NCBI GenBank assembly: GCA_015680685.1
Contig: MNCI01013895.1
Coordinates: forward strand, 866,920 to 930,919
Reading direction: 5' to 3'
From: Gnetum montanum
Lineage: Eukaryota; Streptophyta; Gnetopsida; Gnetales; Gnetaceae
Length of the DNA stretch: 64,000 nt
The notes under the pieces are model-generated. The model did not search any database, had not been told where the DNA came from, and saw only the letters and a list, made by a program, of their open reading frames with translations. Position numbers and translations under genes: made by a program. This document shows, piece after piece, positions 25,701 through 34,366 of the stretch (the stretch's first letter is position 1; each line of letters begins with the position of its first letter).

Positions 25701-28573
25701 TCCCTCTTGGAAAATGTTTTGAATAGGTAGATTCACGATTCTTCCTTGGAGATCTGACAATAGTTCTTAAATACCTGGTGATTGATGAATCTGATATTTA
25801 TTTCCCCTAACTCCTAAGAAAGATATCATGTAAATAAGACTTGAAGAGTATTATCTGAAATTTTAGATGATTTTCTTCTTTCAAATATCTACTTGCAATA
25901 TGCCATTCTTCTGTTAATTGATATGATATTCTCATTATGTAAAGGTTTTTCTTTTCCTTTAAAAAATAAAGTAAAAACCAAAAAACTTGTGAATATTGCT
26001 TTTTAGTCGGGAATCCCTTGGATAGGATTGCTAAAAGATCATCAATTCCTAATGAAAAAATGCATTAATAGCCTGGTCAAAACCTAAAGTTTTTAATTAA
26101 TTCAAAATATGTGCAATGTACAAGTCATGACAATGCAATCAACAAATCTTTTAATCAGCTCTTGCATCCATTCCTTTATCGCAAAAGCAGACACTTTTTT
26201 TTTAATTTCATAAAGTGAAGCATCCAAAATTTTCTCCGTGTAATTCAACACAGAATTTCAGCCCTCTTTTGGAGGGCTTCCTGTTTTTTGTTCAACGCTG
26301 CATAAATCAAAGAATCATAAGAAGGATACCATCAAGCTTGGTTCAAAAAATTAGCATTGCTCAAGGGGATGCTAAAAGCTTTGGAAATGCTACAAAAGCA
26401 TTTTCAATTTTTCCCAATCAAGCTCGCTGGACTTTATAATGTTCATTGATTTACTAGGACTTAGCTAAGGATTAATATTGAAATTCAATAGAAACTTATT
26501 GGCCTGTTAAGGTAAAAATACCTCCATTTACTACTTTTCATCTAAACCACAAAGTTTCTTTTAAAGATAATAAGCACATCATCAGAATTACAGAAACATA
26601 AATTTGTCCCCATGAAAATTCTCTTTCTTAAGTATTTCTTGTTATTTCCCTTTTTGTATGAAAAGTCAGCCTTAATTTAATGTTTGCTTAGTCTAAACTA
26701 AATAATGTTGTCAAGGACATGTTTTGGTTTGTCTCAGTTTATTTCTCAAGGCCATGTCACATGGAAGGGCTTTTCACCTTCAAATACCCAAAGGGTCATC
26801 CAGAAGGGATTTTTGTACGTATCTCAGAAACTGGTCAGACTTTAGGGCCTGTTAGGGCAAGGTATGGAGTGTAGCCATTGAAAACGGTTACAGATCTTTT
26901 CTACCTCAAAACTCTCAAAATTGATCCAAAGGAGAGTTTTTCTTTGCAAAATCAAACATGTTTATGAATTCAGAAAACCCACCCACCCACCATGGTTAAC
27001 ATGTAACCACCATAAAGGTCTTTTTCTTTTGTTATCGTTTTAATGATGATAACCAAGTCCACTCCACTGAAAAGCTCTCCATGTGACCTGACCCTTATAA
27101 GTATTAAATACATGTAATGTGCTTATCAATTAATAATAGAACTTTTTCTTGTTCATCCGCTTCTTCTTACAACAAGTTTATTACAAATTTTGTCCAGATG
27201 TGAAATCATCCATTTATAAGAAGCTGCTTTAAAGCTCAGAAAGACAACAGTACAGTTGAATCTCTCTGTGACATTGTATTAAAAAAACAGAACTCATCAT
27301 GCAAATAAGAAAACAGTGTTCCACAAGGGCCATCTTTAGTCCCATCATATGCAAGCTTATAGGTCTCAATTTTAGATAGAAAAATGTTACAATCAAAGTT
27401 CCTCTTTAACAAGCTATTAACATCCATTTACTTAAAATAGGATTTATCATGCTAGTTGCTTTCCAGCAACCAAATCATTGTTTTCTCACCATGTACCATT
27501 TCTAACTCATGCTAGAAAGACCATTTCATTCCGAATTCAAGATGTTTTAATAGTAATGAAATTCCCTTCTTGATCCTTATTGCAGGAAAATAGTCATATT
27601 ACCTGTAAGCACAGAATTGGTGCTAGATCCTTTAGAATTCCATGCCATCTTCAAAATTTCTAAAGATTCCTCGGCAGAAACACCAATAGCTGACTACAGA
27701 AAGAAAAAGTTTTAAAATTTTTGCTCGGTAATTGCATCCCAAAACTGCTATGCGGATATATCAATCAAGAAATTAAGTTTTGATTTAACAAAGACAAGCT
27801 CCAATAGGGAGCGATATGAAACTTTCACTAGGAATATGAAACTTTCACTAGGAATTTTTATTGAAAACATATCAGGATTTTACGATTATCTAGATAGTTG
27901 TAAGAGTAGATGACTAAACCGCAACTATGGACACTTCCTTCAAAATATCTATACAAGTAAAAAGATATGTTATGTAGTGAGATGCCACAGTAGAACCGGT
28001 CATCCATTTGTATCTCACTAGTATATTGAGATTTGTATCTCATTAGTATATTGAGAGTGTTGTCCAATACCGCCTTATCATGAAGTCAGAACATGAACAT
28101 ACCAGAATTATCAGTGTAAACCCTAAACCACAGGTTGCAGTAAATGAATCATATGTATGTATATGTGCCTGCAAGTATAGGCGCACTCTGTACCTGAACA
28201 GCCAGATTGACATACTGGAAAGCCTAAAGCGTGACAACGAAACATACTGTACCATCTACAGGCTGTCTGCCTACAGAGTACAGCCCTAACCGACATTGCA
28301 ACGTATGCATTGACATATATAATACTAATGTTCAAGAAACATAAAAAAATAACGCTCAGGCAGCTGCCAGCAAGCCAGCACAGCTGAAATGCATTTATAA
28401 AATAACGGCAAGTTCCTAATCCTAAGAGCTGAAAGGAAGTGCAATGAGTGAAGGCAAATACCGCGAGAAAGATCAATGTGAGAAATGTTGCAGAGCGAGT
28501 TAAGGGTTGCATAACCAGCAGACAGAAGCTTGGCCTTGTGCAAAGGGGCCAGAGGCAGCCACGCAAGGTCCAT
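1738..28573 (-). CDS. RAD51C: RAD51C, DNA repair recombinase paralog (nine exons)
   Basis: RAD51 paralog that acts in homologous recombination and meiosis, in complexes with XRCC3 and with RAD51B/RAD51D/XRCC2 (established family knowledge). Joined exons, in gene order: 28462-28573, 27603-27689, 22468-22590, 22265-22298, 22016-22086, 21546-21772, 20037-20168, 18497-18570, 1738-1886. All introns are GT-AG and all phases match, except for one extra base in exon 8. The sum is 1009 nt, giving 335 residues if that base is ignored; plant homologues are of similar length. Visible motifs: N-terminal [10 protein letters not shown], Walker A GVPGIGKT at about residues 109-116, [11 protein letters not shown], Walker B LLIVD at about 221-225, NQVTTK, and the C-terminal ESWSHS...YIDKSPSL block. 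Read literally, the product stops at about residue 276, so the allele may be broken or the assembly may carry an error. An in-frame upstream ATG at 28657 would add 28 residues. Confidence 0.95.
2588..2775 (+). mobile_element. tRNA-derived SINE-like element, copy 1
   Basis: Contains a tRNA-type head, TAGCCCACTTAGAGGG followed by the B-box-like GGTTCAATCCC near 2640. A body then carries atgccacctgggggcac and a tail atcatcatcaaat. The same head and body occur in copy 2 at 23.45-23.62 kb, which supports a dispersed family. It lies antisense inside RAD51C intron 8. Exact ends are uncertain. Confidence 0.6.
3200..4015 (-). pseudogene. LINE (L1-type) reverse transcriptase, C-terminal part
   Basis: On the minus strand, broken frames give [13 protein letters not shown], EYMECxFSxKRES-like text, [34 protein letters not shown]-like residues and [13 protein letters not shown]. 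These match the order of the C-terminal half of plant L1-type reverse transcriptases. Several stops and small indels show it is dead. The N-terminal continuation is at 7045-7330, with about 3 kb inserted between. Confidence 0.75.
4016..7044. other. 3-kb insertion within the LINE, type unknown
   Basis: Lies between two collinear pieces of one LINE, so it must be a later insertion. Contains a catcatcatcatcatc run with tgtcccaacaaaatagagtcggct near 4670, a sequence type common in plant repeats. Between 5380 and 5720 there are degenerate repeats of phrases like ccaccacaagtcacaaccca. No coding capacity or clear terminal repeats were recognised. Confidence 0.45.
7045..7330 (-). pseudogene. LINE reverse transcriptase, N-terminal part of the same element
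   Basis: Minus-strand translation gives [20 protein letters not shown], then [10 protein letters not shown] and TICGETIDC. These correspond to the palm region of plant LINE reverse transcriptases, including the FIDL catalytic block where the Asp is kept. It runs up to 7045, and the protein resumes near 4015 in the same orientation. The insertion has therefore split one LINE. Confidence 0.75.
7590..8750 (-). repeat. Short-word repeat region, possibly an LTR with U3 array
   Basis: Shares its left end (gggacttaa followed by an AT-rich stretch near 7640) with the region starting at 58380. Between 7980 and 8680 phrases such as gagccacgctaggagt, gagctacgctaggagt and agcgtggatggg recur. A TATA-like TTATAAATA lies near 8620. 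The likeness to 58.4-60.1 kb suggests one repeat family; calling it an LTR is an inference. Confidence 0.4.
8941..12185 (+). pseudogene. Unknown multi-exon gene family, copy P1 (disrupted)
   Basis: Function unknown. A possible first exon 8941-9074 starts [10 protein letters not shown] and ends at a gt donor; another short exon may end at 10601. The clear part is the exon starting at 10794 after ttgccttgcag. It holds [30 protein letters not shown], a frameshift, then [16 protein letters not shown] and a TAG at 11260-11262, and continues as KVIGIAQ...[10 protein letters not shown]...[16 protein letters not shown]. It ends near 11786 at gtatgt. The next exon, about 11913-12098, encodes [19 protein letters not shown]. 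The same order occurs in P3 on the opposite strand and in part in P2. The opening helix-rich block loosely recalls plant mobile domain proteins, but I cannot assign it. An LTR starting at 12186 cuts off the 3' end. Confidence 0.6.
9075..10480. other. AT-rich stretch, no gene seen
   Basis: Lies inside the P1 region, where it would be intron. Phrases such as ctgggaattt and ggtttcaaatgg recur loosely between 9350 and 9800, which suggests old duplications. No open frame with recognisable protein was found. Confidence 0.4.
12186..12994 (+). mobile_element. LTR of an Athila/Tat-like Ty3-gypsy element
   Basis: Begins TGATGAATCGC and ends CTCATCA, followed after one base by a tRNA-Asp-type primer-binding site. 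Contains TATA-like tctataaatattgcacc near 12280 and the shared block gttagaatattttctaagtg near 12380. The same block and end sequence recur in the LTRs near 31.2, 45.4 and 61.5 kb. It interrupts pseudogene P1. Confidence 0.75.
12996..13013 (+). promoter_or_regulatory. Retrotransposon primer-binding site (tRNA-Asp type)
   Basis: TGGTGTCGTTGCCAAGGA differs at a few positions from the tRNA-Asp-type PBS TGGCGCCGTTGCCGGGGA known from Athila and Tat elements. It lies one base after the LTR end. The differences are transitions, as expected from C-to-T decay. Confidence 0.75.
13014..13329. other. Sequence after the PBS, no gene seen
   Basis: Would be the 5' leader of the retroelement. Contains a short repeat of aaattgttagaacacactg near 13110-13170. 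No coding region recognised. Confidence 0.4.
13330..13790. repeat. Tandem array of about 105-bp units with internal palindromes
   Basis: About four to five units, each with gctaactacgctctccac, then gactacgctcccatctgg, then gggagagcgtagtc, then cacttagaaaaaatttgcaa. Within each unit gactacgctc and gagcgtagtc are inverted and can pair around a short loop. The final part, ending ttggtggtgtttca, is repeated at 15998-16050. Confidence 0.85.
13791..14960. other. Repeat spacer, no gene seen
   Basis: Lies between the first palindromic array and the 29-bp array. Contains a polypyrimidine run at 14206-14240 and a repeated phrase gatgacttatgttac (14390, 14443). No protein resembling a known family was found. 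Confidence 0.4.
14960..15325. repeat. Degenerate tandem array, 29-bp core unit
   Basis: atgccagtttagcgtcatag repeats at 15232, 15261 and 15290 with a period of exactly 29. Earlier and more diverged units (tagtttatagtcatagcagacc and similar) extend back to about 14970 with longer spacing. Confidence 0.8.
15326..15789. other. Repeat spacer, no gene seen
   Basis: Between two arrays inside intron 8. Minus-strand frames hint at degraded gypsy-like sequence near 15400-15620 (phrases like cttagtgaccaggaaaggcc), but nothing can be named. Confidence 0.3.
15800..16050. repeat. Second block of the 105-bp palindromic units
   Basis: About two units with the same order as at 13330-13790: ctacgctctccacgagag, cactcccatctaggggagag, then cttagaaacaatttgcaaa. 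It ends with the same gatgccatagtctagatttg followed by gtggtgtttca. The two blocks flank 2 kb in direct orientation. Confidence 0.85.
16330..16535. repeat. Tandem array of about 24-bp caacgctggggttgc words
   Basis: Variants of gcaacgctggggttgc recur about eight times. A minus-strand TATA-like ctatataaacc lies near 16140. This is similar in style to the word arrays at 8.0-8.7 and 58.9-59.8 kb. Confidence 0.7.
16648..16724. repeat. C homopolymer of 76 bases ending in an N
   Basis: An uninterrupted run of C from 16648 to 16723, followed by one N at 16724 and then unrelated sequence. This looks like a sequencing or assembly artefact at a short C tract, or an unresolved join. The proline- and glycine-rich reading frames through it are not real. 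Confidence 0.9.
17583..17848 (+). pseudogene. Ty1/Copia RNase H fragment
   Basis: Translates as [32 protein letters not shown] and [20 protein letters not shown]. This is the C-terminal RNase H region of Copia elements, with its FVDN and KHID-like motifs. It breaks off before the usual ADI(F/M)TK end. It sits in RAD51C intron 8, opposite in sense to the gene. Confidence 0.8.
18497..18570 (-). CDS. RAD51C: RAD51C exon 8, frameshifted
   Basis: Acceptor acacag, donor gtactg. Encodes [14 protein letters not shown] in the expected frame, then TAG. Shifting by one base after that point restores [11 protein letters not shown], the conserved block that joins exon 9. The exon is 74 bases, while its neighbours require 73 or 76. 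Either a one-base insertion in the interval coding SGG, or an assembly error. Confidence 0.88.
18571..20036 (-). other. RAD51C intron 7
   Basis: About 1.5 kb between matched donor gtaagt and acceptor acacag. AT-rich; no repeat or gene recognised. Confidence 0.85.
20037..20168 (-). CDS. RAD51C: RAD51C exon 7 (Walker B)
   Basis: Encodes [38 protein letters not shown] and EKYDIA. LLIVD is the Walker B strand. Phase 0 at both ends, acceptor ctag, donor gtaagt. Confidence 0.96.
20169..21545 (-). other. RAD51C intron 6
   Basis: About 1.4 kb, donor gtaagg, acceptor catctag. Contains a short duplication ggttctaaggtac at 20859-20880. Nothing else recognised. Confidence 0.85.
21546..21772 (-). CDS. 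RAD51C: RAD51C exon 6
   Basis: The largest core exon. Starts [19 protein letters not shown] and ends ...[15 protein letters not shown]. Contains [13 protein letters not shown], typical of RAD51C. Fully open over 227 bases, donor gtaagg. Confidence 0.96.
22016..22086 (-). CDS. RAD51C: RAD51C exon 5
   Basis: Encodes [20 protein letters not shown] followed by IYI and a split Asp codon. This matches the strand after the P-loop in plant RAD51C. Acceptor gttgcag, donor gtaggg. Confidence 0.95.
22265..22298 (-). CDS. RAD51C: RAD51C exon 4 (Walker A)
   Basis: A 34-base exon encoding [12 protein letters not shown], the ATP-binding P-loop with the invariant GKT. Acceptor caacag, donor gtagtg. Confidence 0.95.
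22468..22590 (-). CDS. RAD51C: RAD51C exon 3
   Basis: Encodes [12 protein letters not shown]... and [17 protein letters not shown], the segment that precedes the Walker A loop in RAD51-family ATPases. Acceptor ttgacag, donor gtatgg, both phase 1. Confidence 0.94.
22591..27602 (-). other. RAD51C intron 2 (5.0 kb)
   Basis: Donor gtaata at exon 2 and acceptor ttgacag at exon 3. Contains a SINE-like copy at 23.45-23.62 kb. The rest is AT-rich; a clean 119-codon plus-strand frame at 24012-24371 resembles nothing I know. No further gene seen. Confidence 0.8.
23450..23618 (+). mobile_element. tRNA-derived SINE-like element, copy 2
   Basis: Shares with copy 1 (2588-2775) the B-box-like GGTTCAATTCC near 23513, the body phrase atatgtgccacctgagggca, and the end aaaatcatcatcaaatgct. 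The head is more degraded here. Same orientation as copy 1, antisense to RAD51C. Confidence 0.6.
27603..27689 (-). CDS. RAD51C: RAD51C exon 2
   Basis: The acceptor is tcag before CTATTGG; the preceding tag is not used because it would break the frame. Encodes [16 protein letters not shown]... and ends ...SVLTG across the next junction. This is the short linker helix before the ATPase core. Confidence 0.9.
27690..28461 (-). other. RAD51C intron 1
   Basis: About 770 bases, donor gtattt, acceptor tcag. A direct repeat of gatatgaaactttcactagg-like text occurs near 27815-27855, and tgtatctcattagtatattg recurs near 28010-28050. No gene. Confidence 0.8.
28462..28573 (-). CDS. RAD51C: RAD51C exon 1
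   Basis: Begins at ATG 28573 with [20 protein letters not shown], the usual RAD51C amino end, and ends in ...IDLSR plus one base before the donor gtattt. Phase 1. The next exon completes the codon as Ala, giving SRAIG, which matches the R-x-x-G of homologues. Confidence 0.93.
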
Positions 28574-28575
28574 CA

Positions 28576-28635
28576 CGCTTCCCAAAGACAATAACAACAG
28601 AATGGCGCTTCCCAAAGACAATAACAACAGAATGG
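28576..28635 (-). repeat. Perfect 30-bp tandem duplication at the 5' end of RAD51C
   Basis: Units 28576-28605 and 28606-28635 are identical. They lie immediately upstream of the canonical ATG and stay in frame with an upstream ATG at 28657. If translated, each unit gives a ten-residue hydrophobic block containing ILLLLSLGS, so the extension would hold two copies. It may instead be 5' untranslated sequence. Confidence 0.9.
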
Positions 28636-28639
28636 CGCC

Positions 28640-29120
28640 GCTGTATTCACGTCGCAAATTTTAGGTTTTTTCTAAAAAAACAAATAAAAACCAACCAAAG
28701 GTCACCTTCGTTGGCAGGAGAGGTGTTGTTGTTAACGTCCTATTTCTGGTTCAGCACCATCGTTGCCAATGGCGGGCACAGTATTTTGTTTCAATTTTTC
28801 AGCTTTAACAGAGTCCAATAAATTGGGAATATATATATATATAATGATTCGTTATCTTATAGGATACTTTAGCCTCTATTAATTAGACAAACATATCATC
28901 GATCTTGGATAGAGAATACTAATTCTTGACTGTCACATGATTCAACTATCTATATTCTATACATAGTCTTGGTGCACTCCAAGGTAAAACACTCAATGAA
29001 ATTATATCTTTATCTAATAGTTGCTAAATCTATATTTTAATCTTTTCAAACAATTCAAGAGATCTTGAACCATTAGAATTTACTCTATTTTCTAGTTATA
29101 ATTTTCACACATCAGGATCA
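28640..29120. other. Region upstream of RAD51C
   Basis: Would hold the RAD51C promoter (minus strand). An AT dinucleotide run lies near 28830-28845. No clear TATA box placement can be justified. From 28860 on the plus strand the sequence looks like a decayed Copia element. Confidence 0.4.
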
Positions 29121-29124
29121 TGAA

Positions 29125-29600
29125 ATAACTGTGACATTGCTTAAGCAACTATTGAAACTTCTTATTTATCATAAGGTTAAGTTTAATATGTCTCTTAATT
29201 GTTTGAATTGTAACTTTCTTACCACTCATGGAAATAAAGGTAAGAGTCTTATTCTTACAATCCAACCATCCTTCATACTTAAAGAACTAATCCATCCTAA
29301 GAATCACATCATAGTATCCAATTTCCATCACCATTATATCACTATACCATCTATTACCTTGAAACATCAAGTTGTAGACATCTTTGCCAAACATCTAATA
29401 TTGATCTGATGTCCTATGTCAAGTTGTATTTTGATGTGAAACATCATAATTTAGTTATTAAGTCTACATAGTCCTTAAAATAAAAGAAATGATTTTAATG
29501 TATAGATGTTTTGGCCAAACACCTAAGAACTAGAAGTGTAAGATGACATCCTATGTCAAAGTTGCATTTTTAACATATATCATTGATGTTTGGGGTTAAG
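29125..29600 (+). pseudogene. Degenerate Ty1/Copia RNase H end, duplicated
   Basis: The plus strand reads PSFILKELIHPKNHIIV... and QVVDIFAKHLI, a decayed version of the Copia RNase H tail (K-H-I ... ADIFTK). A second, shorter copy near 29500 reads DVLAKHLRTRS and is again followed by gatgtcctatgtcaa-like text. Many mismatches, so only the family is suggested. Confidence 0.4.
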
Positions 29601-31155
29601 ACTTGATGCATCATGTAGAAAACTTGGGAAAGTTTTAACATGAAACTAACTTAACTTGAATATGTTTTAAAGGTAAGTTAAAGTTTTAACATGAAACTAT
29701 GTCTTTAATGCTAAAACCATTGGTTATCTATTTCAAGGATGCCACAGCCCCTAGGCTCCTTGTAATTGAGCCTATGTACTTCTTCCTAGTGGATGAGAGG
29801 AGCCTCCTAGAGAACAAGTACAAGAAATGTAGCCCAATCCTTAGCATGCCCATGTTTGATGATAATATGTTGATGCCACCAAGATTATGGACATGGAAGA
29901 AAGCTAGATATTTAATAATTCAAATCTCTTACTATTAATTATCATCATGACTCATGTTATAATATCACAACTCGTGGTATTGTAGACTACAACTTGTGGT
30001 TAACTCATGATCACTCAAAATTCAAATTTTTTCAGAATCAAGGCTGAATTTTAAATCCTCATCCTCATCCAATTTTATTCCACTTAACTCTTAGCTCTAA
30101 TCCTATTGTTCTTTTATCTATGTTTTATAAAATAACTTTTTATTCTTTCCCTATCTTACTCTTCATCATTCTCTTTCTTTATATATGTTCTACTGTTGGT
30201 CTTCTATATCTCTCCTATGTAATCTTATCTACTTTCCTAATCCCTAATTGTTCCATTCTACTGATATATCTTCTACAACATGCTATGATAAGAATATTTA
30301 CAAGTGATCTAGCTTATGTAGAAAGCTAAGAGTATTTTGCAATTATTCTTTATGTGAGGGTTTGTTGATCTAGAGTGGGATAGGTAGAAAATTTATTAAT
30401 TCATCAAGCATCAATACTAATAGAGTGTAGGATCCAATCATGTTCTACTTCTATGACATAGTGCTTCAACATGATGTATTAGTGATGTCCCTCATTTATT
30501 TCCTTCATTTTATTGGCCTCTTGATTTCAAAATTCTATAATTCATCTCTTCTCGTACATGTTTCTTACTTCTTTATCTAACTTCCCCTCTTCTCTATTTT
30601 TCTTATGCTCATCAACACATCAGTAAAGATTGAGTAACTTCATTCTATTCTAATGATGGTATATTTGAGTGGGGTAGGATGTGAAAAATTAATAATAACA
30701 TCCTTTCATCCATCTTGTATGTACGATTTAGTTATGCTTCCCTTCTATGACATAACATCATCCTCATGATAGGTGTATTGGTAATATATTAATATTCTTA
30801 CCTCATCTTGCTTTTGATTTCCTATTTTTGTAGGTACATCATCAAATCATCATTCATTTTCTTCTTAATGGATCCTCCTTTGATATCTTAGTGGCATTCA
30901 TCAAGAGGAAGTGATTTTGTACTGACTTTTTTAGCACTTTAGTGATTAAGAAAAGTGTAGGTTCAACATTATCAAATCTTCTTGGCCTATAGAAATTACA
31001 TTAAAATTATCATCTTGATAACATTTGGGATTTTGATATGCTTTTAGCAATGGATCCTAACCATTCCTAAGATGATAGACATTAATTTTAGCACTTTTAG
31101 CAACTTTGAAAAGGTTGAGATAACATGTTTTATCTAGGTGATGTTGGATGATGTT
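29601..31155. other. Degraded repeat region
   Basis: No clear gene. Two diverged copies of a roughly 180-bp unit are seen at about 30370-30560 and 30665-30840, sharing ttctatgacata, gtgggataggt-like words and attagtgatgtccctcat versus attggtaatatattaatatt. Origin unknown. Confidence 0.4.
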
Positions 31156-31839
31156 TGATGAGTAGCAACTAGTCCCTACACCCAACCATATGAATCACAA
31201 GTGTGCACTAGTAATTCAGTCAAATTTCATGGTCTTAGCTCATAAGTGTGCCTATAAACCAAGATGGTGACTTAGGAAAATATGATCATTGTCTTCTTAG
31301 CTCTTACTTGTGTAGGCTTGTATGTATGGTTAAGTTTGAGTTAAGACATATGATATTTATTTCTATTTATATTTTTATATTTATTTAATCTAAGTATGGA
31401 TGAGAAGATGAATTATTGTTAATTGACTAATCTAGCTATCTAATGGTCCTAAGGCTAGCTATCCTAACATAAGTATTTAGATCCACCTACTGTACACATC
31501 TTGAACTCATATTAATGCTACTGGGTCACCAAATTACCACTACTGGGATTACCAAGCATTAAATAGTATGCTCGAAGTGGTTGTACTTATGTGTTCATTA
31601 TTAGATGCATTAATTAATCAAAACAAGAATGTAAAGTGCATTAATAATAAAGTGCAAGTATTAAATATTAATCTATTTCAAGTGCTACAAGTAGTGTCAA
31701 GAATTTTGTCTTTATTATCGGTCACATCAATGTGTTCAGGTATAAGATGCTTGAATAAAGATTTGTACAATTGATTGAGTTCCTATTGTGGGCACTCAGA
31801 AAATATTCTAACTTTAGAGAAAGAAAATTGAAAGAGCTT
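31156..31839 (-). mobile_element. LTR fragment of the gypsy family, cut by a younger element
   Basis: In minus orientation its end is CTCATCA at 31156-31162. It contains the shared LTR block gttagaatattttctgagtg and cccacaatagg. At 31840 it is broken exactly at the end of another LTR, so the younger element (31840 onward) inserted into it. Its 5' part is not seen next to it. Confidence 0.7.
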
Positions 31840-32273
31840 TGATGAGTGGCGAGGTATCCCTACACTCAACCATACGAAACGAGTGTAACACGCGCGATCC
31901 GGTTGAACTCCGCAAACTAAATGCCTACACGCCTCATGGAATACTTAAGGTTAACCATTCGTTGTCTTCCCAAACTTACTTGTAGTTGTCACGGTGTATG
32001 GTTAAGTAAGTCCGAGGTATATGATTTTTATATCTTTTTATGTTTTATGTCTCCTATGCTAACAAGGTGAAGGGTTGAAAAACTAATTACTAATTCTAAC
32101 TAATGAACTAAGTCTAAATTACCTAGCCCAGGATGAGGAAACAAGGGAGAGCCGCCTCTTATTTATAGATATGGCGGTGGACCACGATATCGCATACGCG
32201 ATATCACAGGGGACGACACGATATCACAGGGGACGACTCGATATCGCAGCTCATCCGATATCGCGTCTCATCA
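31840..32273 (-). mobile_element. 3' LTR of gypsy element copy A1 (434 bp)
   Basis: On the minus strand starts TGATGAGACGCG at 32273 and ends CTCATCA at 31840. A TATA box TATAAATA lies at 32160-32167 and clustered gatatc palindromes lie in the first 100 bases. It is preceded by a purine-rich catgggggta (polypurine tract). It lacks about 320 bp found in the 753-bp LTR at 61468. Confidence 0.8.
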
Positions 32274-34366
32274 TACCCCCATGACTAAATGAAAACTCGT
32301 CCTCGAGTTCCTTACAAAATATTGGGAAGGTATGGGATTATTGAGGGGAATGGAACTAATGGGATGACATGTGAATGGATCATCATTACAAGACTTGACA
32401 AAACTAGTGTTCATGACAACAAGGGTGAACACCTTATTACATTAACATCAGGCCTTATTTGGCAGCTGAGAAAGAGAGAGAGAAATAAGTGTTGCTGCTA
32501 CCAACACCAAGATTGCACCTTTGTTGTCCATCTGTAAGCGCATCATCAATCTTGCTCCTTGCATAGCTGCTGTAGCACTACTCCATTCCATGTGTTTCTT
32601 CCAGATCCCATCCATTGTTGCATGATCACCATCTGCACACACAACACAATCTTATATTAGCAAGGGTAATTGAATCATCATGTAATTGATACCTTGCTTT
32701 GGTGTAAGTCCATTAGCTAGGTTGTGGTATGGCTGATACAGATTGGGAGATATATTAATGATGACTACCGAAGGTGTAGGGGTTAGGAAGAGAATCAAAA
32801 AATTTAGGGCTAGGAGAAAATTGAAAAAATTAGGCCCCGTACCCCCATGACTAATCGTGAACCTCCAGTAGTGTTAGAATGGAGAAAGGAAAGGAGAAAG
32901 AAAGATAGATAAAAAGGGACAACTATAGCATCGATGAGATGGATGTCAAGATGGTAATAAACAAAATAAAATTAATTGCAAAAATGTTAGGGAAAAGAAG
33001 TTAATTGGTGCACCAAATAGGAATGTTAGTGGGTCCTTCCCAAAGCAGGCTCATGTCCTTGATGCCCTGACAAACCCACATTCAAAGAGTTTGTAGGCTC
33101 TGGGAATGTCATTTGGAACAAGAGTTAAAGTCTTAACCACAAGCGTTTACCAAAAAGAAAACAACGCGTCAACCAAAATATATACACTAATGACACAACC
33201 TGCAATGAGGTGAACAATGGAGAGAAGGATGGAGAGAAGAGAATGGAATGGAATCCCAAGAACAAGATGGTGTATAGCCCTTTGTGTGTTTTATGATTAA
33301 TGGGACTTAGCAAATCTCATTCCAACTCTGGCCTCAAACCAACCACATCTAGTGACTTCGCATCAATACATTTGGTCGAACCATCCTCTTGACGTAACAA
33401 GAATGCTTCCTCCAAGAGCCACCACCATTCTGACGAAACAAAGGAGAGAATGGAAAGTGAGAAGGGCCTTAGTTAGAGGGAACATCTTTGGTTCCATAAC
33501 CAGTGCTTATAGCCCAAGTTTATTTTGTCTAAGGGATGTGCTTTGAATTCTCACTTTCTCTCTCTTTTTTTTTCCTATTTTTTTTGTGTTTTGTATTTTT
33601 ATGCGTGAGAACCACACCATGCAAAGACTTGTTATTTTTATTGTCTCAGCTTCCGATAATTGGGTAACATTGGAATGGTAAGAAAACTCAAGAAGAAAAA
33701 CATCCAAGCACCCAAGAGAACAACCAACACAAAAGCATCAAGTTCCCTTGAAGTCATGCCCTTTTCAAACCTTGAGTCCTTCCTTAGTTTGAGAAATGCC
33801 TAGTCACTGATTCATTAAAGTTCTTATTAGAAAGGGACTATACATTTCCAAGTCGAAAGAGACCATAGAAAGTGTGGAGGAATGGATGAAGTGAACTCAT
33901 TACCTTCCATATTAAAAGAAACATACCTTAGTATCAACATTGTGACTTAAAGGTAAAAACCAAACATTAGCAATCAACATGAAAATAGTTCATACCATCA
34001 TTCCAAACACTTATTGGATGACAAACTTACAGGATGGATCACACACACACACAAATGGAAAAGTATAACGATTTTGTAAAACAAAAACAAGAAAAGTTAA
34101 AGAAATTTGTAAAACAAAAACGTGTAAGACAAAAATGTGTAAAAAAAAAATCAAAAAAGAACTGAGGGCCCCATATGGCTAGCATAGGTGGCCATCTCCC
34201 CCATGATTGAGTTTTAAGGGAGAGATCCGAAATAATGAACACCCATTTGAATTTCTAAGAAGTGTCCAATTCTCCCAATTGATGACCTTAAACTAAGGGG
34301 TGGAAGTTGACGACGCTCATATTCTAATGTGTCTATGCCTTCGTTGTTGGAATGGGTTTCCTTAGT
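32274..34366 (-). mobile_element. Non-coding 3' internal region of element A1
   Basis: Lies between protease and 3' LTR. The same sequence, in the same order, recurs at 36196-37925 (copy A2), 41200-42330 (diverged copy A3) and, on the plus strand, at 62240-63603. No reverse transcriptase, RNase H or integrase motifs were seen. Ends at the polypurine tract beside 32273. Confidence 0.75.

Noticed and set aside
28123-28566. 147-codon minus-strand frame overlapping RAD51C exon 1
   Set aside because: Different frame from the RAD51C start and mostly intron 1; the exon model explains the region.
31840-32273. Palindromic gatatc cluster as a CRISPR-like array
   Set aside because: Spacing is irregular, there are no unique spacers, and the cluster lies inside a plant LTR.
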